Source: Pseudomonadota bacterium
GTDB taxonomy: Bacteria; Myxococcota_A; Polyangia; Polyangiales; Polyangiaceae
Assembly (NCBI GenBank): GCA_023423895.1
Contig: JAFAER010000223.1
Span: 65,759 to 129,758 of the forward strand
DNA: 64,000 nucleotides
Reading direction: 5' to 3'
Shown one piece after another: positions 52,193-60,859 of the stretch. Each line of letters opens with the position of its first letter. Within the stretch, counting starts at the first letter, position 1. The notes beneath the pieces were generated by a model that worked only from the letters and a program-made list of their open reading frames with translations, did no database searches and was not told the origin of the DNA. The translations under genes and the position numbers were made by a program.

Positions 52193-52468
52193 ATGGGAGC
52201 TCATGACGCTTTTGCCCGCGAGCTCATCGCGAAGGCGCAGGCCGATTGGAAGTTGCCCGTTGAACATCTGAAGCGGGCCGTGGAGCGCGGCGACATCGGC
52301 GTCCATTTCTTCAATGGCGAACAGGACCCGCAGGTGCCCGTCGAGACCTTGCGTGAATTCGAATCCGAATATCCCTGGATCGACTTTTCGGTCTATCCGG
52401 ACGCCGGCCAGCTCATCTTCTATCTGAAGTGGCGCGATATCCTCGACAAGGTGCACCACTACGTCTGA
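52193..52468 (+). pseudogene. Fragment: C-terminal part of an alpha/beta hydrolase
   Basis: A 91-residue frame reading 'IGVHFFNGEQDPQVPVETL', 'YPWIDFSVYPDAGQLIFYLKW'. This matches only the last third of small alpha/beta hydrolases, where 'FNGxxDxxVP' holds the acid residue and 'DAGQLxFF.W' the end. The typical catalytic His is replaced (DAGQL instead of GHxL), and the nucleophile half is absent upstream (52060-52192 has no such sequence). It looks like a remnant, though a short translated protein cannot be excluded. Confidence 0.5.
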
Positions 52469-52500
52469 GGCAAGAACTCGGGCGCGCGTGGGATGCAGGT

Positions 52501-52539
52501 GCGCCGACGCGCAGAGCGAGGTGCTCCGCGCGTCGGCGC
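52501..52539. terminator. Large bidirectional hairpin terminator
   Basis: GCGCCGACGCGC (52501-52512) and GCGCGTCGGCGC (52528-52539) form a perfect 12-bp stem that continues inside with GAGC/GCTC. It lies 20 bases past the stop of cassette B's last gene (52560) and 32 bases after the hydrolase fragment. Confidence 0.7.
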
Positions 52540-52559
52540 CCTCGTCCCCCCATGTCGTG

Positions 52560-54377
52560 TCACTTCACGACGGTGTCGAGCGAGCGCTGCACGAGCTTCC
52601 GGTGCGCCATGCCCCCGGGATAGGCGTAGCTCGCGTACCTGTCGACGCCCCAGATCGTCGCCGTGAACGGGCCGTCGCTCCGCATGCGCTGCACACCGTA
52701 CTGGCAGGTACCGGCGTCGTTCGTGTCGCCGGGGGCTCCGTCGCGCGAGAGGTCGACGCGCATGAACTCGTAGTCGCCACGCGTGCCGACCGTCTTGAAC
52801 CCGGTCAGCGTGCCCGCGCACTCGAGCCACACGTCGTGGAACTTGCCGTCGTGCTTCGCGCGCACGATGACGAGCGACGTCTCCTTGTACGTCGGGTCTG
52901 CGTAGAAGCTGTACTCGTTGAGGTACTGCCCGGTGGGCACGAGGTTGACGAACTCGGCATCGCCGCGTCCGGCGTAGTTCTTCGCGTCGCGACCGTCGCC
53001 GTCGGCGCCGGTCATGTACGCCGCGACGTAGATCGGGTGCTCCGAGTCCTGCGTGCGCACGACGAACGCGTCCCCGGTCCCCGAGGAGAACGTCGCGACG
53101 TCTCCGGCGTTCATGGTCGTCGGCGCGCCCGGCGGGACGGCCGGATCGTAGTCGAGCCTCGTCCCGTCGCTCGATGCGACGATGCGGTAGGGCACCATCT
53201 CGTGCTCGTTGCCCGCGCGCGGGCGGTACCCGGCGCCGACGTACTCCGAGCCCCACTGCTCGAAGGCCGGGATCTGCTGGGTGAGGATGTCGCACGCCGG
53301 CGCGCTCGCGGGGACGCGCCCGCACGCATGACCGCCGAAGATCGTCGTCGGCTTGTTCGACGTCACGATGCTCCCGGTGAGCTCCTCGTCCTGGACGAGC
53401 TGAAGGTGCTCTCCCCGGTCGAGGCGGTAGACGAGCGGCTGGCCCGCCGGGCCGCCGATCACGCCGACGCCGTTCTGAACGTCACGCGAAGGGAGGATGG
53501 TCACCTCGGTGCCGTCCTCGGAGGCCACGATCTGAGCGCTCGGTCCGCCGTAGGGGTTCTTCCCCCAAGCGTTGATGAGGATGTGCTCCTTCGACCATGT
53601 GGGGACGGGGAGCAGCAGCGTCGCGGTGGGGACGGCGCTCGCCGCGCCGCCGAACGGATAGATCGACGTCAACGCGACCGGCATCGTCGAGCCGATGCGG
53701 AACGACGTGCCCCGCGTCGAGAAGCTGCCGAACCGGTCGACGGTCACCGCCGGGGTCACGTTCTTCGGACACCCGACGTAATAGTGGTGCGTCGCGAGCT
53801 CCGCGGCCATCTCGGGCGTCGCGTCCGACAGGAAGAGGATCGCGCTGTCGCCGGGCGCGACCGGTCCGGTGTGGCGGACGAGCTCGCTGCTGCCGGGCGC
53901 CGTGCGGTAGAGCGAGCGCGAGACGTCGACCTTCTTCCCTTCGAGCTCGAGCTCGACGTCGGCGGGCAGCGGCGACGTGTTGACGACGTACGTGGCGAAG
54001 CACGACGGCGGCATCGGCGGCGACTGGTGCATGCGGTAGTGCGGCGCCTGCACGAAGAACTCGCAGCCGTCCGAGTGCCGGTCGGCTGCGGCGGCATCGC
54101 AGGGCGCCAGGCACTTGCCGCCGCCGCACACGTCCTCCGGACGGCACTCGACGACCACCTCCTTGGTGCACGTGTCGAACACGGTGCGTCGGTCGAGCGA
54201 GCACTGCAGCTGGCAGGCGGGCGCGACAGCGGCATCGTCCGAGACGACCCCACTGTCGATGTCGAACGCCTCCTCGGGGGGCTGCTCGAAGCGGATTCGG
54301 TCATCCGCGCAGGCGTACGTCCCGCCGCTGATGGCGACGAAGAGAATCGAGAACTGTGCAACGTGCAAGCGCCTCAT
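52560..54377 (-). CDS. IgGFc-binding-domain lipoprotein, last gene of cassette B
   Basis: The ATG at 54375-54377 overlaps the stop of the RCC1 gene (ATGA). The 605-residue lipoprotein (Cys 23) has a short Cys-rich region ('CQLQCSLDRRTV', 'CGGGKCLAPC') and then the IgGFc-binding N-terminal domain. That domain is recognised by 'DGTEVTILPS', 'LDRGEHLQLVQDEELTGSIV' in parts, 'KPTTIFGGHACGRVP' and 'ILTQQIPAFEQWGSEYV'. The domain, first named in human FCGBP, is common in bacterial surface proteins and probably mediates binding rather than IgG recognition. It takes the place that the VWA protein has in cassette A. Confidence 0.88.
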   Translation of the reverse strand: MRRLHVAQFSILFVAISGGTYACADDRIRFEQPPEEAFDIDSGVVSDDAAVAPACQLQCSLDRRTVFDTCTKEVVVECRPEDVCGGGKCLAPCDAAAADRHSDGCEFFVQAPHYRMHQSPPMPPSCFATYVVNTSPLPADVELELEGKKVDVSRSLYRTAPGSSELVRHTGPVAPGDSAILFLSDATPEMAAELATHHYYVGCPKNVTPAVTVDRFGSFSTRGTSFRIGSTMPVALTSIYPFGGAASAVPTATLLLPVPTWSKEHILINAWGKNPYGGPSAQIVASEDGTEVTILPSRDVQNGVGVIGGPAGQPLVYRLDRGEHLQLVQDEELTGSIVTSNKPTTIFGGHACGRVPASAPACDILTQQIPAFEQWGSEYVGAGYRPRAGNEHEMVPYRIVASSDGTRLDYDPAVPPGAPTTMNAGDVATFSSGTGDAFVVRTQDSEHPIYVAAYMTGADGDGRDAKNYAGRGDAEFVNLVPTGQYLNEYSFYADPTYKETSLVIVRAKHDGKFHDVWLECAGTLTGFKTVGTRGDYEFMRVDLSRDGAPGDTNDAGTCQYGVQRMRSDGPFTATIWGVDRYASYAYPGGMAHRKLVQRSLDTVVK

Positions 54378-55732
54378 GGCAACTCCACTCGCTGAGGGGT
54401 AAGGCTCGGCGTTCCAATCGTTCCGCGTCCGAGCTGGCCGTAGTCGTTCGAGCCCCAACAAAACACGTCTCCGGTCGTGAGGAGCGCGCACGTCGAGCTC
54501 ACGTGCGTCCGCACCTCGACGGCGGGGGCGGGCAGGCCGGTCACGAGCGTGGCGTCGTACGCGTGACCGTTCGTCCCATCTCCGACCTGCCCCGCATGGT
54601 TGTTCCCCCAGCAGTAGACCTCGCCGGTAGCCGACACGGCGCACCAGCGCTGGGGATGAACGACGGTCCAGTTCTCCGAGACCGACCGCGTCGTCGCGAT
54701 CTGAACGAGCGGCTCGGGCGCCACGACCGGCAGCGGGAGATAGCGGTACAGGTGCGTCGGCGGCCACACTATCGACGTCATCGCGAGGCCCCAGCAGTAG
54801 CCGGTGCCCGCGGCCGTCGCGCACGCCGTGTCCTGCGTGACGTCGATCGAGGAGATGCCCCGAAGGGCCATGGGGTATGGGCCCGGATCGTTGGTGAGCG
54901 ACGTCACCCGCCCGGCGAGCGCCTTCGCGCCCCAGCTCACGGTCTCTCCGTCGGTGCGGACCGCGAAGGCGGCGGTGCCGACGCGAAGGTCTCGGACGGG
55001 CGCTCCCGTCGGAAGGACGACCTCGCGGTTCGCCAGGGGCGTGGTGGTCTCCGCGGAGACGACGCGCGAGGCGTTCGCTCCCCAGCACACGACGCTGCCG
55101 TCGACGACCGCGCAGGCCACGTCGACCCCGAGCGCGATGCGCGTCGCGGGCGGGAGGTCGACCTGGAACGGGACGGGCTCGGTCGACACGCCGCCCGCGC
55201 CGTTGCGGAGGAACGGGCCGGTGCCCCAGCATCGGATCGCGCCGAGCGTGTCGAGCGCGCAGGTGTGGTCGAGCTGCGTGACGTTCGTGAGATCGGTCAC
55301 GCGCGCGGCGGCGGCGCTGGCTCCCCCGGCTCCGCGACCGAGCTGACCGGCGCTGTTCGCGCCCCAGCACGCCACCGTGCGATCGTCGAGCAGCGCGCAG
55401 AAGCCTTCGGCGGGGTCGCCATCGTACGCCCCGTACGTCGTGACGAGCGAGCGCGCACACCACTGCGACGCGCAGGTGACCGGCAAGGGGCCGCCGTCGA
55501 ACGTCGAGGCGTCGGCCGTGCCGCCGTCCGTCGTCGGAGGCGTCGGTGAAGCCGCGTCACCTCGAGGGGGAAGCGCCGGGGTGGTCTTGCCGCCTTCGAC
55601 GTCGGCGTCCGCGCCGATCGCGTCGGCGTCGCCGGCGCTCGCCCCCTCTTCGCGCTCACTCGCGCAGCTCGCGACAGCACCGAGCGCGACGAGCGCGACC
55701 GATCCGTACGCGGAGAAGAATGCGATCCTCAT
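54374..55732 (-). CDS. RCC1-like beta-propeller lipoprotein (cassette B)
   Basis: The ATG at 55730-55732 overlaps the previous stop by one base (TGATG). The 452-residue product has Cys 23 and a long Asp/Ala/Thr/Gly-rich linker to about residue 85. RCC1 blades follow: 'VACWGANSAGQLGRG', 'IRCWGTGPFLRNG', 'VVCWGANASRV', 'VYCWGNNHAGQVGDG' and 'VFCWGSNDYGQLGRG'. The final blades are textbook RCC1. It is a paralogue of the gene at 1834-3099 and holds the same place after the Kelch gene. Confidence 0.87.
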   Translation of the reverse strand: MRIAFFSAYGSVALVALGAVASCASEREEGASAGDADAIGADADVEGGKTTPALPPRGDAASPTPPTTDGGTADASTFDGGPLPVTCASQWCARSLVTTYGAYDGDPAEGFCALLDDRTVACWGANSAGQLGRGAGGASAAAARVTDLTNVTQLDHTCALDTLGAIRCWGTGPFLRNGAGGVSTEPVPFQVDLPPATRIALGVDVACAVVDGSVVCWGANASRVVSAETTTPLANREVVLPTGAPVRDLRVGTAAFAVRTDGETVSWGAKALAGRVTSLTNDPGPYPMALRGISSIDVTQDTACATAAGTGYCWGLAMTSIVWPPTHLYRYLPLPVVAPEPLVQIATTRSVSENWTVVHPQRWCAVSATGEVYCWGNNHAGQVGDGTNGHAYDATLVTGLPAPAVEVRTHVSSTCALLTTGDVFCWGSNDYGQLGRGTIGTPSLTPQRVELP

Positions 55733-56931
55733 CAGTTGCCTCCGAGCGTGAGGAGGACACCCTCGCCGCCGATCCAGATGTTCCCCGGGCCCGCGGACCA
55801 GGCCGCCGTGAGGTTCGGCCGCGCCGTGCCGAGGCCCGCGATCTTCACACGCGACCAGCTCGTGCCGTCGTAGTGCAGGATGACGGCGCCGTCGCCGACG
55901 GCCCACACGTCGTTCGGCGATGTGCCGTAGACCGCGTTGAGGTCGACGTTCGTGGGGACGTTCGGGACGACGTTCCAGCGCGTACCGCCGGTGTAGTGTC
56001 GGATCGTCCCCAGCGAGCCGACCGCCCACGCCTCGTTCGCCGACGCGGCCCAGACGCCGTGGAGCGCGTTCCACGTCAGGCTGTCGATCTCCGTCACGGC
56101 CGGCGTCTCCCCGGTGGCGTCGGTGACGCGCACGGCCGCGCCCGACTCGCCGACGACCCAGAGCGTGTCGGCGGAGGCGCCGTGCACGCCGTTCATCGAC
56201 TTGCACCACGTCGAGTTGAAGCAGTCGGTCGCCGTGAGCAGCGAGCTGCCCTCGAGCGTGGTGGCTCCGACGCGCAGGCGGAAGACCCCGCCCGCAGAGG
56301 GGCCCTTGGCGATGGCCCAGAAGAACTCGTCGCCCGGCGCGGCCCAGGACGCGACCATGTGCGCGGTGTTGGTCCCCGGCGGGAACGTGGAGGCGTACGA
56401 CGGCATGAACTCGACCCACCCTCCCGTGGTCGGCGTGCCGTTGATCGTGCTGACGCCGCGCGCGAAGCCCTTCAAGAAGAGTGACAGCGCGATCTCGGAG
56501 GACTGTCGGATCCACAGCCCGCGGAGCGACTCGCCGGTCCCGAGCTCCTCGCGCGTCCACGTCGTGCCGTCGTAGTGGGCGAGCGCGCCGATCGCGCCGG
56601 AGAACCAGACGTCGTTCGGAGCGCGCCCCCGGATGGCGCTGATCCGCGTGCGTGTGTCGAACCCGCCGGCGTGACCGGGGAGGAACGGCCCGTTCGGACA
56701 GAGCGCGTCGGCGCTGCACGTCTTCGGGAAGTGCTCGCAGTCGTCGCAGGGGCCCTCGTCGTTGCTCGCGTCGTCGGACGCGTCCGGCGGCGCTCCCGCG
56801 TCGGTGACGGGAGCGGGCGGAGGAGGATCCGGCACCGGCACGTTGCGCTCTTCGTCGAGGTCGGAGGCGTCGCCCGCCCCCGCGGTACATGCGGCGACTC
56901 CCGCCGCGAGGATCAGCCAGCTCGCTCTCAT
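55732..56931 (-). CDS. Kelch/BNR-like propeller lipoprotein (cassette B)
   Basis: The ATG at 56929-56931 overlaps the stop of the Stig1-like gene (ATGA). The 399-residue product has lipobox Cys 15 (short signal), a Pro/Asp/Ala linker with a Cys pair (CDDCEHF), and blades such as 'IRGRAPNDVWFSGAIGALAH', 'VWAASANEAWAVGSLGTIRHY' and 'VYGTSPNDVWAVGDGAVILHYDGTSW' in parts. These match the blades of the cassette A Kelch proteins almost motif for motif. Cassette B has one such gene, cassette A two. Confidence 0.78.
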   Translation of the reverse strand: MRASWLILAAGVAACTAGAGDASDLDEERNVPVPDPPPPAPVTDAGAPPDASDDASNDEGPCDDCEHFPKTCSADALCPNGPFLPGHAGGFDTRTRISAIRGRAPNDVWFSGAIGALAHYDGTTWTREELGTGESLRGLWIRQSSEIALSLFLKGFARGVSTINGTPTTGGWVEFMPSYASTFPPGTNTAHMVASWAAPGDEFFWAIAKGPSAGGVFRLRVGATTLEGSSLLTATDCFNSTWCKSMNGVHGASADTLWVVGESGAAVRVTDATGETPAVTEIDSLTWNALHGVWAASANEAWAVGSLGTIRHYTGGTRWNVVPNVPTNVDLNAVYGTSPNDVWAVGDGAVILHYDGTSWSRVKIAGLGTARPNLTAAWSAGPGNIWIGGEGVLLTLGGN

Positions 56932-58184
56932 TGGGGCACCGCCACTCCGCCGTCGACCGGCTCGTCCTTGCAGGGTTCGACGACACACTCGCCGTTGACG
57001 CAGGCTTGGCCTGCGAGCGTGTCGCACGCGCGCCCGCAGGCGCCGCAGTTCAGCGGGTCACTGGCGATGTTCGTCTCGCAGTAGTCCTTGAGGTCGCCGT
57101 TGCAGTCGGCGAAGCCGTCGTAACACTCGAGCTCGCACATCCCGAACCGGCAGACGCCCGCGCCCGTCGCGCCGAAGAACGGCGGCGGCGCGCAAGCGAC
57201 GCCGCATGCTCCGCAGTTGAGCGGGTCCGAGGTCAGGTCGAAGCACTGCCCACGGCAGCCGTCGCCCTGGCACGATCCGCAGAAGGTCATGCCCGCGGGG
57301 CACATGCAGTACGGCTTTCGGTACCCGAACACCTCGGCCTGCGGGTCGATGCGGCACTTCTCGTTGGCGCCGCACGCGAGGCCGCAGCCGCCGCAATCTG
57401 CGGAGGTCACGAGGTTCGTCTCGCACCCGTTGGGCAGGAGGCCGTCGCAGTTGCCCCAGTCCACCTTGCACTTGCGGTTGTTGCACTCGCCAGCGACGCA
57501 GCCGTAATACATGTTCGGGTATTCCGGTTGCCCTCCACCCGTCGGGTCACACGCGTTTCCGCAGACCCCGCAATTGGCGTCGTCCGAGTCGAGGGCGACG
57601 CACTTGCGAAGCTCCGGGCAGTACGTCTGGCCCGGATCGCACCCACACTGGAACTGGCCGTTGAAGCGACGGAGGCACGGAGCGTTCGGATCATCGCAGC
57701 GATCGCCGCAGGCGCTGCAGTGGTCGTTCGACCCGAGCAGCGTCTCGCAGCCGTTCTCCCGCTGGCCATCGCAGTCGCCGTAGCTCGTCGTGCAGATGTA
57801 CTCGCACCCCCCTTCGACGCACTCGTAGACCGTGCTGAGGTTGCTGTTGGGACACGCGGCGCCGCATGCGCCGCAGTTCGCGCGGTCGGTCTGGAGGTTC
57901 ACGTCGCAGCGGAAGTGCGACGACGGGCAGGTCGTGCGCCCGTCGGGACACTCGCTCGAGGGACAATAGGACGTGAGCTCGACGTTGCCGTCGGGACGAT
58001 CGACGGGCGCCCCCGCCTCTCCGGCGTCCGGAGCGACGAGGAGGGGAGGGGCGGCTGCGGCGTCGGTCCCGGCGTCTTGGTCGGCGCCGAGCAGGACGTC
58101 GTCGCCGAGGGGCGACGCGCACGCGAACACGAGTGCGCCTACCGCGGCGGTCGAGAGAGTTGCGCGGACAACGTGACGGTTCAT
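56928..58184 (-). CDS. Stig1-like Cys-rich lipoprotein (cassette B)
   Basis: The ATG overlaps the stop of the anti-sigma-like gene (ATGA). The 418-residue product has lipobox Cys 22 and a linker, then opens with 'CPSSECPDGRTTC' and has six NCGACG-type motifs ending near 'NCGACGRACDTLAGQACVNGEC'. It aligns with the cassette A protein at 5653-6759 in opening, spacing and end ('GQAC V.G.C'). It is a disulphide-rich extracytoplasmic protein of unknown function. Confidence 0.82.
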   Translation of the reverse strand: MNRHVVRATLSTAAVGALVFACASPLGDDVLLGADQDAGTDAAAAPPLLVAPDAGEAGAPVDRPDGNVELTSYCPSSECPDGRTTCPSSHFRCDVNLQTDRANCGACGAACPNSNLSTVYECVEGGCEYICTTSYGDCDGQRENGCETLLGSNDHCSACGDRCDDPNAPCLRRFNGQFQCGCDPGQTYCPELRKCVALDSDDANCGVCGNACDPTGGGQPEYPNMYYGCVAGECNNRKCKVDWGNCDGLLPNGCETNLVTSADCGGCGLACGANEKCRIDPQAEVFGYRKPYCMCPAGMTFCGSCQGDGCRGQCFDLTSDPLNCGACGVACAPPPFFGATGAGVCRFGMCELECYDGFADCNGDLKDYCETNIASDPLNCGACGRACDTLAGQACVNGECVVEPCKDEPVDGGVAVPQ

Positions 58185-58879
58185 GGATTGGCCTCGATGG
58201 TCGTCAGCAGGGAACGAAGGCGAGCCTCGTAGGGATTTTTCGGTTCACGAGCGAGCAGCTCTCGAGCGAGCGCCGCGGCGCGATCACGAGAGCCCGAGGC
58301 GGCGGTGGCTTCGATGCGCATCACGCTCGCCTCGAGCGCGAACTGCCCGTCTGCGAACTCGCGGTCGTAGCGCGCGACGAGCGACAGGCATCGCGCGTGG
58401 TCACCTGCGGTCAGCGCGCGGCGCGCTGCGACGACGATCTCGAACTCCTGCCCCGCCGCCGGCGCGGCGGCCGATGCGCTCGGGGTCGGACGCGTCGGCG
58501 AGGTGTGCGGTCCCGGAGCGGACGCCGGCATCGGGGCGTCGGGCAGATCGGCGACGTGCGTTGTGGTCAGCGCGGGCGCGGGGGGATTGGTGATGCTCTC
58601 CGGAGCGCGCGTCTGCGAGGCGACGCTCGGGTCGGGCTGCGCAGGCGTCTCGCGCAACAGCATCGTCGCCGCACCCACGGATGCGAGGAGCGCCGCACCG
58701 GCGAGCAGCAGAAACGTCTTGCTGGCGGTCTTCGCGGACGCAGGCGGAAGGTCGGGCATCGCGTCGATCGCCCCGAGCAGCTTCGCGAGCGCCTCGGGCG
58801 CGGGCCTCTCGCGCTTCATGTCCGCCACGAGATTGGCGAAGACCTCGCTGCTCTCGATCTTTCGCTGGGGATCTCTCAC
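58181..58879 (-). CDS. Membrane protein with TPR-like C-terminus, putative anti-sigma factor (cassette B)
   Basis: Both ends overlap neighbours by four bases. The 232-residue product has a cytoplasmic N-terminus (1-53), one transmembrane helix at about 55-74, a Pro/Ser/Thr-rich linker and a helical C-terminal domain ('ARRALTAGDHARCLSLVARYD', 'ARELLAREPKNPYEARLRSLL' in parts). It has the same plan as the cassette A protein at 7959-8822. Position directly after sigma argues for an anti-sigma role, but no known anti-sigma motif is visible. Confidence 0.65.
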   Translation of the reverse strand: MRDPQRKIESSEVFANLVADMKRERPAPEALAKLLGAIDAMPDLPPASAKTASKTFLLLAGAALLASVGAATMLLRETPAQPDPSVASQTRAPESITNPPAPALTTTHVADLPDAPMPASAPGPHTSPTRPTPSASAAAPAAGQEFEIVVAARRALTAGDHARCLSLVARYDREFADGQFALEASVMRIEATAASGSRDRAAALARELLAREPKNPYEARLRSLLTTIEANP

Positions 58880-59472
58880 GGCTCGCCTCGCAATCTGGCG
58901 TTCATCTTCTGGAGTCGCGCGTCGAAGCGCTCGCGTGCGCGCCTGAGGCGCGAGCTCACGGTGTTCATCGGTACGCCGAGGAGCTCGGCGATCTCCGAAG
59001 TGGACTGGCCCTCGATCTCGAAGAGCACGAAGACCATGCGCATCTCTTCAGGCAGGCCGTCGAGCAGCTGGATGAGCACATCGCGCTGCTCCTTGTGGCC
59101 GAGCGAGTCTTCGGGAGTCTCGAGGGAGGGGAGGTCGAGCGAGCCGTCGTCCGGGTCGGACGCGAGCTCCTCGCGGCCTAGCTTCCTGCGAATTCTCCGC
59201 GCGACGAACACCGCGGCGCCGAGGAGGTAGCTCTTCTCCGCGCCGGGGAGCACCGCCGAGAACTTGCGCGCTGCAACGAGAAAGACCTCCTGAGCCGCGT
59301 CGTCGACGAGATCGCGCGGGACGCCGAGGCTGCGAAGGAAGCGCCAGACGTCGTCGAAGTGTTCGACGGCGGTACGGCGGAGGCGTTCCTTGTCGAGGTG
59401 CGTTGGAGGCCTCGCCGCAGCGCCGTCGTCGAGCTCATCGAGCGTCAGAGCGCTGAGCGGCGCGGCCGTCAT
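58876..59472 (-). CDS. ECF-type RNA polymerase sigma factor (cassette B)
   Basis: Using the ATG at 59470-59472 the product has 198 residues; a GTG at 59508 is an alternative. Region 2 reads 'LVDDAAQEVFLVAARKFSAV' with 'SYLLGAAVFVARRIRRKL'; region 4 reads 'LDGLPEEMRMVFVLFEIEGQSTSEIAELLGVPMNTVSSRLRRARE' in parts, an orthodox sigma-70 region-4 helix-turn-helix. It is more canonical than its cassette A counterpart. Its stop overlaps the anti-sigma-like gene. Confidence 0.93.
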   Translation of the reverse strand: MTAAPLSALTLDELDDGAAARPPTHLDKERLRRTAVEHFDDVWRFLRSLGVPRDLVDDAAQEVFLVAARKFSAVLPGAEKSYLLGAAVFVARRIRRKLGREELASDPDDGSLDLPSLETPEDSLGHKEQRDVLIQLLDGLPEEMRMVFVLFEIEGQSTSEIAELLGVPMNTVSSRLRRARERFDARLQKMNARLRGEP

Positions 59473-59514
59473 GGGGATGAATCCACCTCGCCCCGAATTT
59501 CGTCCCACGATTTT

Positions 59515-60588
59515 TCAGAACCGGTAGCCGAGCCCCACACCGGCGGAAGGACCGAGCGGAGGGGCCTCGGACGCGATCCGGTCGGGGGTCATCCGGATGC
59601 GGTCGCGAATGATCGGGTACCAGAGGCCCGTCGAGACGGAGACGAACACGTGGCGGTGCGCCTGCCATCGGGCCCCGAGGACGGCGCCGGAGTCGACCCA
59701 CAGGCGTGACGCGCGTGCGCTCGGGACGTCGAGGGCCTCGGCCGTGAGCTGTCCGACGTTGGCTGCGACACACCCTTCGAGCGAGACGTGCACCGGGAGC
59801 GTCAAGTGCGCAGGGCAGAGCTCGAGGAAGCCCGTCCTCCACGTGATGTCGACGAGATTTCGCCCGTCGGACGTCGTTCGCGTGAGGCTCTGACGGACGC
59901 CTGCGCGGACGGTCGGGCGAAGGGCGAAGTGCAGCGAGCTCCGGGCCGGAACGTGCCAGGCCACGTCGACGAACGCCGTGGCGGTCGGGAGCGCGACGGA
60001 CACGGCGCCGTTCGCGTCGATCCGCGCGCCAACCGAGATGAACATGCGTCGCGGGGGTTCCGTCGGTGGCCGCGCGGGGCGGGCGTCGGGCGTTCGTGGG
60101 GGGGCGGGGTCGGGCTCCGGTGGTGCGGGGTCGGGCTCCGGTGGCGCGGGCTCCGGTGGCGTGGGGGCGGGATCCGGCGGTGCAAGCGCGGGCTCATCGG
60201 TGGGCGACGCGCGTGCGTCGATCGCGAGCGCCACGGCGACCGCGAGACCCGAAGCGACGTTCGCGCACGTCTCGCCGCGGACCTCGCGCCGGACCTCGCC
60301 GTCGGAGGCCGCTCGCAGGTCGAAGGTGCCGACGAACCGTCCGTCCACCCGCGTGATGCGGAGGACGAAGTGCCTGGCTTCGGCGCCCGCTGGCGCGAGC
60401 ACCCACCGGGGCGTGAACGACCGAAGCTGCGCGAGGAACTGATCCCCCGACGGGCACGAGGGCCCGGCGGCGTAGTCGACGACGATCGCCTCTTGGCCCC
60501 CCGGGGTCGCGCTCGATGGCGGCGCGATTGCCGTCAACGCGGCGGCGATGCCTCCCGCCACTCGCAGTGGTACAGCGCTACGTGCCAT
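59515..60588 (-). CDS. Putative outer-membrane barrel protein, cassette B
   Basis: A 357-residue protein with a signal peptide (1-28). A first domain (30-130) contains 'GPSCPSGDQFLAQL' and 'REVRGETCANVASGLAVAVALAID' in parts. A strongly repetitive linker with 'APPEPDP' follows at about 135-175. The rest is strand-rich and ends in GYRF, a terminal-Phe barrel signature. It parallels the cassette A protein at 6840-7865, but in this copy it precedes the sigma gene instead of following the anti-sigma gene. Only 42 bases separate it from the sigma start. Confidence 0.65.
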   Translation of the reverse strand: MARSAVPLRVAGGIAAALTAIAPPSSATPGGQEAIVVDYAAGPSCPSGDQFLAQLRSFTPRWVLAPAGAEARHFVLRITRVDGRFVGTFDLRAASDGEVRREVRGETCANVASGLAVAVALAIDARASPTDEPALAPPDPAPTPPEPAPPEPDPAPPEPDPAPPRTPDARPARPPTEPPRRMFISVGARIDANGAVSVALPTATAFVDVAWHVPARSSLHFALRPTVRAGVRQSLTRTTSDGRNLVDITWRTGFLELCPAHLTLPVHVSLEGCVAANVGQLTAEALDVPSARASRLWVDSGAVLGARWQAHRHVFVSVSTGLWYPIIRDRIRMTPDRIASEAPPLGPSAGVGLGYRF

Positions 60589-60634
60589 GCGGAAACGTGG
60601 CGAGCGATCGCCAGCGTTCGTCACGATAGTCGGG

Positions 60635-60655
60635 ATCGTCGCCGCGTCCGACGAT
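60635..60655. promoter_or_regulatory. Inverted repeat ATCGTCG-N7-CGACGAT upstream of cassette B
   Basis: Perfect 7-bp inverted arms (60635-60641 and 60649-60655), 47 bases before the barrel gene's ATG. It is a candidate operator for the whole cassette B operon. Confidence 0.4.
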
Positions 60656-60787
60656 TTCGTCCGCTTCCAAGATCGGCTCAGCGTGCCGCGCGTGCCGCGT
60701 GCGCCGGGCGCCGGGCGTGCCGCGTGCGCCGCGCGGGCCGACGTCGATGACGCTGCGCGTGCGAGCTCATCTTGAAACAGAGCGCCG

Positions 60788-60804
60788 GAGCGGCCAGACC
60801 GCTC
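60788..60804 (-). terminator. Short hairpin after the PLP enzyme gene
   Basis: GAGCGG (60788-60793) and CCGCTC (60799-60804) form a 6-bp stem with a 5-base loop, 56 bases past the stop at 60860. Confidence 0.35.
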
Positions 60805-60859
60805 TCGACGCCCCGTTCGCGCAGGTGAAGCTTCGTGGCGGCGGGGCCAGTCCTCTCCG

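Larger units (their letters stand above)
52060..52559. other. Stretch without intact genes, 500 bases
   Basis: Apart from the hydrolase fragment (52193-52468) and the large hairpin at 52501-52539, nothing is recognised. Confidence 0.5.

Noticed and set aside
59473..59514. Shared ECF promoter motif upstream of both sigma genes
   Set aside because: Copy B has only AAAAATCGTGGGAC here, close to but not matching the GGGAAC of copy A, and the gap is only 42 bases after the barrel gene, so the two are probably cotranscribed.
60680..60745. CG-rich imperfect repeats (CGTGCCGCGTGCGCCG)
   Set aside because: Units are irregular and low in complexity; no clear element could be defined.
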